Origin: CAYXVU01 sp964468725
GTDB lineage: Bacteria > Acidobacteriota > Blastocatellia > UBA7656
Direction: 5' to 3'
Length of the DNA stretch: 21,415 nt
Assembly: GCA_964468725.1 (NCBI GenBank)
Contig: CAYXVU010000095.1
Span: 1 to 21,415, forward strand
In this document: positions 8,027 through 15,468 of the stretch, one piece after another
Numbering within the stretch: the first letter of the stretch is position 1
Layout of the letters: each line of letters begins with the position of its first letter
Translations under genes and position numbers: made by a program
The notes under the pieces: model-generated
Databases searched by the model: none
Told to the model about the DNA's origin: nothing
Seen by the model: only the letters and a program-made list of their open reading frames with translations

Positions 8027-8038
8027 ACCAATATTGGT
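8027..8038. promoter_or_regulatory. Perfect 12-bp palindrome ACCAATATTGGT
   Basis: The palindrome ends about 16 bases upstream of the first ATG of the small minus-strand gene, immediately before its ribosome-binding site. That position fits an operator for this gene or an mRNA 5' hairpin. No regulator is identified. Confidence 0.35.
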
Positions 8039-8238
8039 AACTACTGCCAACTGTGCCTGTGATAAAAATAAGGAGCCAATCCAGGCAAAATTTGGCCGCG
8101 CCAGAATACTTGAGTTAGAAATATTATTCAAGCATCAAGGAAGCCTAAAGGGATTTACCATTTAATTGAGGTGTAACCGCCCAAACGCAGGAGCAGGCGA
8201 TAGAGCAGCCAAAGTTGAGTTCATTCCCGGAGGGATTC

Positions 8239-8583
8239 GTGCGCGAACGTCGAACAGCACGCAGGTTTACAGTCAATTGGGAGATTCTGGTCGAGCCGTC
8301 TCGGAGCGCGAAACCGGCGATTCGAGAAGCTGCCATCCTTCATAACCTCAGCTCGCACGGCGCATTTTTCACGCTGCCGCACGCTATCGAACCCGGCACC
8401 CGAGTCGAGATTGTGATAAAACTCCCATTGCAGAGGGAGAATTGGATGAAATACGAAGCTGAAGTCGTACGCACGGAACCGCACTCGTTTGGGTTTGGCA
8501 TTGCCGCCAAATTTGCCACCCCGAAACCGATCTTCTTTTCCCCCGGTTCGGTTGATCGGCAGCAAGCCGTGAAGAAGAGTTAG
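8239..8583 (+). CDS. PilZ-domain protein
   Basis: This single-domain PilZ protein of 114 residues is a likely c-di-GMP receptor. The N-terminal Arg motif RRTARRF (4-10) gives the RxxxR pattern, and NLSSHG (36-41) matches the (D/N)xSxxG motif. The rest is the beta-barrel with a typical GTRVEIVIKLP strand. I start it at GTG 8239 because GGAGGGA (8229-8235) sits at ideal distance in front of it. The upstream TTG at 8215 would place this ribosome-binding site inside the gene. The start directly before RERR is also typical of short PilZ proteins. It lies alone between a minus-strand gene and a convergent response regulator; no cyclase or phosphodiesterase is in the window. Confidence 0.83.
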   Translation: MRERRTARRFTVNWEILVEPSRSAKPAIREAAILHNLSSHGAFFTLPHAIEPGTRVEIVIKLPLQRENWMKYEAEVVRTEPHSFGFGIAAKFATPKPIFFSPGSVDRQQAVKKS

Positions 8584-8678
8584 CCCGCATGCCGCTTTCC
8601 TCAATCCCCTCGGCGTACGGGCGCACACCATTTTACAGACATCGCAATATTGCCCCCCACACTGCTTCTTCACTCCTG

Positions 8679-9230
8679 TCACGCATAAAAGGTATTTCGA
8701 GCTTGGGCAGCCAAAATATACTCTTTCAATCGCCTGAGAACATCTTCTCGTTCGCCTTTGGAGGAGCACTTTCTCAGTTCATCCACCAACCGGTCTATCT
8801 CTCCTGCCAGCGGGCGCGCCTTCTCTTCGGGGGCAACCGGCAGGGCGACAGGTTCCGGCGCCTGCTGCCGCGTCAGGATTTGCTGGAGCGCTGCAAAGAA
8901 CTTTTCGATGTTGATCGGCTTTTCCATGCACAGGTCGGCTCCGGCAGACTCGGCTTCAACCAATATCATAGGGCCGCACCCGCTCATCACAATGATCGGG
9001 GTTGCGCCAAGCGCCTGATCCTTACGAATTGTGCTGATAAAATGTAAGCCGCTTTTCCCTGGTAACACGATATCCGTGATAATCAAACCGGGAGCCTTTT
9101 CGCGGGCTAAGGATAAAGCTTTCTCGGCATCAGAAGCCGTATATACCTCGAATGATTTCAGCCGTAACAACTCGGCGAGGGGGTGTAAGGTGTCAAAGTC
9201 GTCCTCAACAAGTAAGATTGTGGTCGTCAT
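8679..9230 (-). CDS. Single-domain response regulator (CheY-like receiver with C-terminal helix)
   Basis: The receiver domain occupies residues 1-120: acidic pocket ED-D (9-11), phosphoacceptor D53 in ITDIVLPGKSG, switch Ser83 in VMSG and Lys104 in MEKP. A Pro/Ala-rich linker (about 123-137) leads to a charged helix (about 140-183) that is not a DNA-binding or enzymatic domain I recognise. It may serve for dimerisation or partner binding. The start at 9230 gives the usual MTTTILLVEDD; an in-frame ATG at 9242 adds four residues (MDVA) but no better ribosome-binding site. No histidine kinase is adjacent, so its partner is unknown. It is convergent with the PilZ gene and divergent from the YtxH-like gene, sharing a 300-bp upstream region. 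Confidence 0.86.
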   Translation of the reverse strand: MTTTILLVEDDFDTLHPLAELLRLKSFEVYTASDAEKALSLAREKAPGLIITDIVLPGKSGLHFISTIRKDQALGATPIIVMSGCGPMILVEAESAGADLCMEKPINIEKFFAALQQILTRQQAPEPVALPVAPEEKARPLAGEIDRLVDELRKCSSKGEREDVLRRLKEYILAAQARNTFYA

Positions 9231-9393
9231 TGCTACATCCATGGAGCGCAGAGTTCAAACAAGTGAGGATTACATTCGGGACCCGCACAAAAGCGTGTGA
9301 TATCAGGGCAGATTCACATGCTAGGCTGCCATCATACTCGTTGTTGAAGAATCCTGCAATCGGCCATCGTTCGCGGCCATTTCCAGTCAGCAA

Positions 9394-9416
9394 CTGACCA
9401 ATTATTGATAGGTCAG
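9394..9416. promoter_or_regulatory. Inverted repeat CTGACC-N11-GGTCAG
   Basis: Two perfect 6-bp arms spaced by 11 AT-rich bases lie in the region between the divergent response regulator and YtxH-like genes, about 25 bases upstream of the candidate -35 box. The geometry fits a dimeric regulator binding two major grooves. The regulator is unknown. Confidence 0.35.
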
Positions 9417-9438
9417 AGATGGCAATGGGTCGCCTTCC

Positions 9439-9468
9439 TTGAAGGCAGAAAGACGATAATGTTATAGT
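9439..9468 (+). promoter_or_regulatory. Candidate sigma-70 promoter for the YtxH-like gene
   Basis: TTGAAG (9439-9444) and TATAGT (9463-9468) are separated by 18 bases, with 4 and 5 consensus matches. A small stem-loop GCCTTC-CTT-GAAGGC (9432-9446) overlaps the -35 box. The distance to the start codon is about 60 bases. Confidence 0.5.
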
Positions 9469-9530
9469 GAGGCGTCTTAAAAAACATATGAGGAAGAACA
9501 AGCACATAAATTTCCTAGCAGGAGGATGAT

Positions 9531-10001
9531 ATGGCGGAAAATGAAGGATCAGCTTCTGACAAGTTAATGTTCTTTTTGATTGGGGCCGGAATCGGGGCGA
9601 CTATGGCTCTGCTCTTTGCGCCAAAATCGGGCCGCGAATTGCGCGGCGATATTGCCGACTACACCAAACGCGGTCTGGATGCTGCTAACCAAGGCGCACA
9701 TCGCGTCGGCGAGCGTGCCAGCGAACTGTATGAAGTTGGACGCGAGCGTTTTGTTGAAGCCTACGACAGCGCCCGCGTGCGTGCCGCCGATGTCTACGGT
9801 TCGGCGCGTGAAGGTGTCGCCGATATGTATGGTTCGGCGCGCGAACGCATTGTGCATGGAACCGAAGTCGTCACCGACGCCGCCGCCCGACAAAAAGATC
9901 AGATTGCGGCGGCCATTGAAGCAGGCAAGCAAGCCTACCGCGAAGAGAAACGCAAAGCCGGTGAACTGGGTCGCGCGGCGGTTGAAGGCGAAGAAGGCTA
10001 A
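9531..10001 (+). CDS. YtxH-like membrane protein with 11-residue repeats
   Basis: This 156-residue protein has the YtxH/gas-vesicle-protein-like N-terminus: a membrane helix (about 13-29) with GAGIGATMALLFAPKSGRELR. AGGAGG (9520-9525) lies 5 bases before the ATG, a very strong ribosome-binding site. Residues 67-110 are four back-to-back 11-residue units, each starting with Tyr and running Y-x-x-x-R in frame, namely YEVGRERFVEA, YDSARVRAADV, YGSAREGVADM and YGSARERIVHG. Such 11-mers usually form an amphipathic helix that lies on membranes or binds a partner. YtxH proteins are stress-linked in Firmicutes, but the role here is unknown. A strong terminator follows, ending its transcript before the next gene. 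Confidence 0.82.
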   Translation: MAENEGSASDKLMFFLIGAGIGATMALLFAPKSGRELRGDIADYTKRGLDAANQGAHRVGERASELYEVGRERFVEAYDSARVRAADVYGSAREGVADMYGSARERIVHGTEVVTDAAARQKDQIAAAIEAGKQAYREEKRKAGELGRAAVEGEEG

Positions 10002-10093
10002 ATCTTCTGATCTGCGACCGATTCGGCTTTCCCGATTAACGGTCGCTCGCCAACCACGCGAATCGGCAAGTGCTCCGGTATCGAGTTGCGAAT

Positions 10094-10132
10094 CGGGCGC
10101 GGTTTCTTGCAAGCCGCGCCCGCCCGTTTTTT
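10094..10132 (+). terminator. Intrinsic terminator after the YtxH-like gene
   Basis: GGGCGCGG (10095-10102) pairs with CCGCGCCC (10114-10121); the stem extends inward by TTT/AAG with one G-U pair to a CTTGC loop. A short GC stretch leads to T6 at 10127-10132. An alternative outer pairing CGGGCG/CGCCCG would bring the stem directly against the T-tract. Confidence 0.85.
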
Positions 10133-10201
10133 ATCTGGAATTTCCGACCGAAGCGTGCAGAGATTTGGTTTCCCAATGTATAGACTGGAGGAAGAGGACT
10201 C

Positions 10202-10792
10202 GTGGATCAGACCTTTAAGATCATCATCGAAGTCGGCGTTGGCATTATCGCCCTAAGCTTCTTGGTTCAAGCCATCAGCTTCTTGCTAATGCTCGTTCGC
10301 GTCAAAAAATTGTCCGACGCCGTAACCGCTTTACAAACCAAAGCCGAACCCTTGATTGACAAAGCTGCACCTTTGGTCGAACAGGTTCAAGGCACCATCG
10401 CGACGGTCAAAGATGCTGTGGATAAGATTACCGTGCAGGCCAAAGACGCACTCGACAAAGTTAGCCTTGAAACCCGCGCCATTGCTGCCGCTGTTTCCAC
10501 TTCCTCACAGGAAATCGCCGAACTGGCGCGCAAACAGGCGCAGCAGATTTCGGCAACCGTCGAACTGACAACCTCGACGTTGCAGAAACAGGTGACCGAG
10601 TTGGATCGCATGCTGACCCGCACTAATCATCGTATCGAGACGACGACCGTCGAAGTGCAGTCCGCCGTCATTGAGCCGGTGCGAGAAATCTCTGCGCTCG
10701 TCACCGCGCTCAAACGTACGCTCGATGTTCTCTTCGCGCGCAACCGCAAACAGATTGATAAAGCCTATCAGGACGAAGAGATGTTTATTTGA
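10202..10792 (+). CDS. DUF948-like membrane-anchored coiled-coil protein
   Basis: This 196-residue protein starts with GTG 10202, preceded by GGAGGAAGAGGA (10187-10198). One N-terminal transmembrane helix (about 6-30) is followed by a long Ala/Gln/Lys/Glu-rich helical region with repeated LIDKAAPLVEQV and KDALDKV-type turns, up to a short basic C-terminus. This matches the DUF948 type of membrane-anchored helical proteins often found beside YtxH genes. The pairing with the preceding YtxH-like gene supports it, although a strong terminator lies between them. The function is unknown, perhaps at the cytoplasmic face of the membrane. Confidence 0.75.
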   Translation: MDQTFKIIIEVGVGIIALSFLVQAISFLLMLVRVKKLSDAVTALQTKAEPLIDKAAPLVEQVQGTIATVKDAVDKITVQAKDALDKVSLETRAIAAAVSTSSQEIAELARKQAQQISATVELTTSTLQKQVTELDRMLTRTNHRIETTTVEVQSAVIEPVREISALVTALKRTLDVLFARNRKQIDKAYQDEEMFI

Positions 10793-10980
10793 GCCACCGA
10801 CAACGATGATTGACTCGGAGTTGCGGCAACCTTCTGCCCGCCGATTTCTCCTTTGCCTTTAGTTCCTGTTTCACGGTTGCTGATGACAGGTTTCAATTGA
10901 GGCCGAGTACCGGCGCTCTCCGAATTGCATTCATAAGCCTGCGAAGCAAGGATGCTTTGCCCTTTGAAATGGGAAGACCG

Positions 10981-13962
10981 ATGACGACAGAAACCCCGCT
11001 GGAGCTAAAGAAGACCATCAATTTGCCGAAGACCGATTTTGCGCAAAAAGCGAACCTCAGCCAGCGCGAGCCACAACGCTTGTCCCATTGGGAGGCCATG
11101 AATCTGTACGCGCAGATTCGCCAAGCCCGTGCTGGTCGCCCCACCTATGTGCTGCACGACGGGCCGCCCTATGCCAATGCCGATATTCACATCGGCACGG
11201 CGATGAACAAAATTCTGAAAGACTTGATCGTCAAGTCCTACTCCATGCTCGGTTACGACGCGCCCTACGTGCCGGGCTATGATTGTCACGGTCTGCCCAT
11301 TGAAAAGCATGTCGAAAAAGACCTCGACAAAAAGAAGATCAAGAAGCATGACCTCTCACCAGCAGAATTCCGCTCCATCTGCCGCGAGCATGCCGCCGTC
11401 GCGCTGCTCAGACAGACGAAGGATTTCAAGCGGCTGGGTATTCTCGGCGAATGGGATAACCCGTACATGACTATGTCACATGCTTACGAAGCGGAAACGG
11501 TTCGTCTATTCGGCGATTTCGTCCGCCAGGGCTATGTCTATAAGGCGCTGCGCTCGGTGCAGTGGTGCATCACCGATCAAACGGCGCTGGCCGAAGCCGA
11601 AGTCGAATATAAGGAGCATACCAGCCCTTCGGTCTATGTGAAGTTTCGGCTGCCAGCCGATCAGGCTGCCGAACTGACGAAGCGCATCGCTCAAGCTCAA
11701 AGCGAAGATGAAGCCCGACTTCAAAGTCTACAATCCAAAATCGCAACCCTCCCGGTCTTTGTGCTCATCTGGACGACGACGCCTTGGACGTTGCCTGCAA
11801 ACTTAGGCATCTGCTTTCACCCCGACTTTGAATATGCCGCCATCGAAAGCAACGGCGAAATCTATATCCTTGCCTATGAACTGATCGAATCGGTGGTTGA
11901 AACCTGCGGACTTGGCGAGACCAATTTGCTCGCCAAATTCCCCGGCGCGTTGATTGAGGGATTGCACGCCCAACATGCCTGGATTGATCGCCCGTCGCTG
12001 CTGATGCTTGGCGATCATGTCACTCTCGGCGGCAATGCAACCGGTGATGAAGAGGGCGAGAGTAAAAAAGGCGGAGGCAAAGCCGGAACCGGTTGTGTGC
12101 ATACGGCTCCCGGTCACGGCATGGAGGATTATTTGATTGGCCAGCAATATGCCGAGCTACTCGCGCCTGTCTATGCCTCCCTGCGCGAACAAGGGGCATT
12201 GACCGATCAGACGGCAGGCAAAGAAGTCTACTGCCCTGTGGATGCCGCCGGACGCTTCACCGATGAAATCGAACACTTCGCAGGCCGGAACGTTTTCACT
12301 GCCAACCGCGAGATTGTCGAATTTCTGCGCGAGCGCGGCAGCTTGCTCTTTGCCGCTGACCACCAACATCGCTATGCCCACTGTTGGCGCTGCAAAAAGC
12401 CTCTGATCTTTCGCGCGACGCCGCAGTGGTTCATCTCGATGGATGATAAAAAAGCAGGCGAAACGTCATTGCGCGAAGCGGCTCTGCGTGAAATCGAAAA
12501 CGTCACTTGGCTTCCGGCTTGGGGTCGCGGTCGCATGCGCGATATGTTTGCTGCGCGGCCTGATTGGTGCGTTTCGCGGCAGCGGTTATGGGGCGTGCCC
12601 ATCCCGGCGTTTTATTGCGAAGCCTGCAACGAAACGATTCTCGATGCCGATGTGATTGATCACGTGTCGGCGATTTTCGAAAGAGAGACCGCCGATTCAT
12701 GGTATGGGCGCGAAGCGAAATACCTGCTGCCGGAAGGCTTTCAATGCCCGAAATGCGCGAGTACGCGCTTCAAAAAAGATATGGACATCCTCGATGTCTG
12801 GTTCGATTCGGGGTCGTCATCGCTGGCCGTGTTGGAGCGCGAACGCCACTTGCCTTGGCCTGCCGATGTCTATCTCGAAGGGCCGGATCAATATCGCGGT
12901 TGGTTCAATTCTTCGTTGACCGTCGCATTGGCGGCACATGGGCAAGCGCCATACAAAACCGTCATCTCGCACGGTTGGACGGTAGATGGGCAAGGCAAAG
13001 CCATGCACAAATCAACCGGCAATGCGATCTCGCCCAATGAGATTACTGACAAGCTCGGCGCGGAAATTCTGCGCCTGTGGGTTGCCTCGGCAGACTTCAC
13101 TGAAGATGTGCGCGTCTCGAACGAGATTCTGACCCGTTTGGTTGATACCTATCGCAAACTGCGCAATACGGCGCGCCATGCATTGGGCAATATCAATGAT
13201 TTCAACCCCGATAGCGAAGCCGTAGCCGATGATGAGCTATTCGAGATTGATCGGTGGGCGCTTGCGGTTACTCGCCAAGTGGCGCGCAAAGTGGTTGCGG
13301 CCTATCGCGCCTTTGATTACACAACCGTCTATCACACGATGTATAACTACACAACGGTGACGCTGTCGGCGATCTACTTTGACATTTTGAAAGACCGGCT
13401 CTACACCTTCGCCCCCAAATCCGTAGGCCGACGCAGCGCCCAGACGGCATTGACGGTGATCGTTGACACCTTCGCTCGATTGTTGGCTCCGATTCTGGTC
13501 TTCACCGCCGACGAAATTTGGGAGAACATTCCCGGCGCGCGAGCCGCTTCCGTCCATATCGCTGAATTTCCCGACACGCAGGAGCGTGCGGATGACAATG
13601 AACTGCTTGAGCGATGGGAGAGATTATTCGACGCGCGCTCCGAAGTGCAGAAAGCGTTAGAAGAGAAGCGCAATGCGAAGGTAATCGGCGCATCACTCGA
13701 AGCCAAAGTCCGATTACAGGTTGGCGGCGAAGCCTATCGGTTGCTGAAACGATATGCAGACGATTTAGCGGCTATCTTCATCGTCTCGCAAGTCGAAATT
13801 GAAGAGGGGAGCGAAGAGTCTCTACAAATTGATGTGGCGCATGCCGATGGCGCGAAGTGCGAACGCTGCTGGAATTGGTCCGTAACTGTTGGACAAGATG
13901 CGCGCTTTCCAACGGTGGACGCGCGCTGCGTGCAGCAAATCGAAGAAGGATGGGGAGGATAA
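10981..13962 (+). CDS. ileS: Isoleucyl-tRNA synthetase
   Basis: This class I synthetase of 993 residues charges tRNA-Ile. The frame is open further up to 10810, but the stretch before ATG 10981 does not look like IleS, while from there LELKKTINLPKTDF is the usual N-terminus; GGGAAG precedes it. Seen in order are the HIGH-type motif as PYANADIHIGT (64-73), the WTTTPWTLPAN of the editing domain, the first zinc pair HCWRCKKP, the zinc ribbon CEACN/CPKC, WFDSGSS, the KMSKS-type motif as KAMHKS (673-678), and the C-terminal zinc finger beginning CERCW (960-964). The last finger keeps only three of its four cysteines, with Asp980 standing where the CxRC pair expects Cys. The HIGH and KMSKS signatures are also variant. 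An in-frame heptamer-repeat-like insertion lies at about residues 246-256. The 3' end is 8 bases from lspA. Confidence 0.96.
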   Translation: MTTETPLELKKTINLPKTDFAQKANLSQREPQRLSHWEAMNLYAQIRQARAGRPTYVLHDGPPYANADIHIGTAMNKILKDLIVKSYSMLGYDAPYVPGYDCHGLPIEKHVEKDLDKKKIKKHDLSPAEFRSICREHAAVALLRQTKDFKRLGILGEWDNPYMTMSHAYEAETVRLFGDFVRQGYVYKALRSVQWCITDQTALAEAEVEYKEHTSPSVYVKFRLPADQAAELTKRIAQAQSEDEARLQSLQSKIATLPVFVLIWTTTPWTLPANLGICFHPDFEYAAIESNGEIYILAYELIESVVETCGLGETNLLAKFPGALIEGLHAQHAWIDRPSLLMLGDHVTLGGNATGDEEGESKKGGGKAGTGCVHTAPGHGMEDYLIGQQYAELLAPVYASLREQGALTDQTAGKEVYCPVDAAGRFTDEIEHFAGRNVFTANREIVEFLRERGSLLFAADHQHRYAHCWRCKKPLIFRATPQWFISMDDKKAGETSLREAALREIENVTWLPAWGRGRMRDMFAARPDWCVSRQRLWGVPIPAFYCEACNETILDADVIDHVSAIFERETADSWYGREAKYLLPEGFQCPKCASTRFKKDMDILDVWFDSGSSSLAVLERERHLPWPADVYLEGPDQYRGWFNSSLTVALAAHGQAPYKTVISHGWTVDGQGKAMHKSTGNAISPNEITDKLGAEILRLWVASADFTEDVRVSNEILTRLVDTYRKLRNTARHALGNINDFNPDSEAVADDELFEIDRWALAVTRQVARKVVAAYRAFDYTTVYHTMYNYTTVTLSAIYFDILKDRLYTFAPKSVGRRSAQTALTVIVDTFARLLAPILVFTADEIWENIPGARAASVHIAEFPDTQERADDNELLERWERLFDARSEVQKALEEKRNAKVIGASLEAKVRLQVGGEAYRLLKRYADDLAAIFIVSQVEIEEGSEESLQIDVAHADGAKCERCWNWSVTVGQDARFPTVDARCVQQIEEGWGG
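11733..11746 (+). repeat. Copy of the ATCNNNA heptamer inside ileS
   Basis: Two 7-base units, ATCCAAA and ATCGCAA, occur inside the ileS reading frame, preceded by GTCTACA. The first unit is identical to the first unit of the repeat at 1535. It falls in a local extra segment before the conserved VLIWTTTPWTLP, and would encode part of QSKIA. Confidence 0.4.
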
Positions 13963-13968
13963 TTATCC
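13957..13968. other. 12-bp palindrome GGATAATTATCC over the ileS stop codon
   Basis: The perfect palindrome covers the ileS TAA (13960-13962) and half of the GGAGG that could serve lspA. In RNA it could form a very small hairpin and bring the ribosome-binding site nearer to the ATG at 13971, but its length is near the limit for a chance event. Confidence 0.3.
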
Positions 13969-13970
13969 CG

Positions 13971-14543
13971 ATGAGTGAAGTACATGAACAATCCGATCAG
14001 AGCGCAGGCAAGCGGAAGTTCTTCATCATTGCTGCTCTGGTGTTGGCGCTCGATCAGCTTTCAAAATTGTGGGCCCACGCTACGTTGCGGGTCGGACAAG
14101 ATATCAGCCTGATACCCGGGCTGTTGCGCCTGACCTACACAGAAAATTCCGGCATCGCTTTCGGCTTGTTCGGGGATACGGGCGCGCGTTGGGTATTGGT
14201 CAGCATCTCGGTTGTTGCGATCAGCATTGTGATCTATTACCTGTCGCGTACGCCAACGGGAAATCGGTTATTGCTTTGGTCGTTGTCCTTGATGGCTGCG
14301 GGCATTACCGGCAATCTGGTTGACCGCATTCGCAGGGGACAAGTGATTGATTTCATTCTCGCCTATTACAAAGATCATGAATGGCCTGTCTTCAATGTTG
14401 CGGACACAGCCATCAGTATTGGTGCGGCTTTGATGGCCATTGAATTATTCGTCTCCTCGCATCGTGAAAACACGAAAAGCGATGCGGAGACCGATCTCCC
14501 GCTTGCCGATGCGCCATCAGGAGTGCAGAGCGAAGAGCCTTAA
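13971..14543 (+). CDS. lspA: Lipoprotein signal peptidase (signal peptidase II)
   Basis: This inner-membrane aspartyl protease cleaves the signal peptide of prolipoproteins after Lgt has attached the diacylglyceryl group. Four transmembrane helices are visible (about 17-36, 74-92, 101-116 and 142-163). Family motifs are LALDQLSK (25-32), TENSGIAFGLF (57-67), GNLVDRIRRGQVIDF (114-128) and FNVADTAISIG (141-151). The catalytic pair is Asp127 and Asp145 by analogy with Pseudomonas LspA. The 190 residues include an acidic C-terminal tail beyond the usual end. The start ATG 13971 lies 8 bases after ileS; the GGAGG at 13954-13958 is 12 bases away. The next gene, lgt, is the preceding step of the same pathway. 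Confidence 0.95.
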   Translation: MSEVHEQSDQSAGKRKFFIIAALVLALDQLSKLWAHATLRVGQDISLIPGLLRLTYTENSGIAFGLFGDTGARWVLVSISVVAISIVIYYLSRTPTGNRLLLWSLSLMAAGITGNLVDRIRRGQVIDFILAYYKDHEWPVFNVADTAISIGAALMAIELFVSSHRENTKSDAETDLPLADAPSGVQSEEP

Positions 14544-14590
14544 TTCGGCTTGCCGGTAGCCGCAAAAAGTTGCTTTGATAGAGCTGCGAT

Positions 14591-15415
14591 ATGTTTCCCG
14601 AACTCTTTACCATACCCGGAATCAATTATCCGCTGGCCACCTATGGCGTCTTATTAGCCATCGGCTTTGTACTGGCTTTATGGATGACGGCGCGATTGGG
14701 CGAACAAGATGGCCTACCGAAAGCGCGGATTTATGACATCGGCCTCTATTCAATCGTTGCCGGACTGATGGGCTCGAAGTTGTTGCTCATCGTCACCGAA
14801 TGGGATGCGATGGGAGGAAACTGGCGGCGCATCTTCACGCTCGATTTTTTTCAATCGGGCGGTGTCTATTACGGCGGGCTGATCGTCGGAGCCTTGACCG
14901 GCATTTTGTTGATGGTCGCCTGGAAGCTGCCATGGCGAAAAGCGACGGATGCCTTTGCTCCGAGCATTGCACTGGGTCACGCATTGGGACGGTTGGGCTG
15001 CTTTTCTGCGGGCTGTTGTTGGGGCAAACCGACTGCTTCATGGATCGGCGTAACCTTTACTGAACGCGCCCATGAATTGACGGGCGTGCCGATTGATACG
15101 CCGCTCATTCCAACGCAACTGATCGAGTTTTTTGCCAACCTCCTGATCTTCTTCGGGCTGTTGTGGTTTCGCAAACGCCGCGCCTTCGATGGGCAAATCC
15201 TCTTCACTTATTTTATGGTCTATGCGGTGGTGCGCTTCACCATTGAATTTTGGCGTGATGACCCGCGCGGCGAGCTCGTTGGGCTTTCGACTTCGCAATT
15301 CATCTCCGTCCTATTATTCATACTCGGTGGCGGATTGATGATTTATTACTGGCGTCAACACGCGGCTAAGAAACTCGCCTCGCAACCAGATGCCCCCATC
15401 GAAGCCGGAGTATAG
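14591..15415 (+). CDS. lgt: Prolipoprotein diacylglyceryl transferase
   Basis: This enzyme transfers diacylglyceryl from phosphatidylglycerol to the lipobox cysteine of prolipoproteins in the inner membrane. The 274 residues show about seven transmembrane helices. The Lgt signature appears as GHALGRLGCFSAGCCWGKP (129-147), the CF/GCC version rather than the E. coli GRxGNFxNxE version. Other family blocks are FQSGGVYYGGL (87-97, with Tyr where E. coli has His), IPTQLIEF (173-180) and RFTIEFWRDDPRG (215-227). It follows lspA by 47 bases, so the two lipoprotein enzymes are probably co-transcribed with ileS. The C-terminal tail is Pro/Ala-rich. The downstream neighbour is on the opposite strand. 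Confidence 0.95.
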   Translation: MFPELFTIPGINYPLATYGVLLAIGFVLALWMTARLGEQDGLPKARIYDIGLYSIVAGLMGSKLLLIVTEWDAMGGNWRRIFTLDFFQSGGVYYGGLIVGALTGILLMVAWKLPWRKATDAFAPSIALGHALGRLGCFSAGCCWGKPTASWIGVTFTERAHELTGVPIDTPLIPTQLIEFFANLLIFFGLLWFRKRRAFDGQILFTYFMVYAVVRFTIEFWRDDPRGELVGLSTSQFISVLLFILGGGLMIYYWRQHAAKKLASQPDAPIEAGV

Positions 15416-15468
15416 TCGCCTTCCTCATTACAACGGCAATTTCTTTTTGGTTACCCTTCCCCTATGGC

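Noticed and set aside
10810..10980. Upstream extension of ileS
   Set aside because: The 57 extra residues do not resemble IleS and overlap a probable leader region; ATG 10981 gives the family's usual start.
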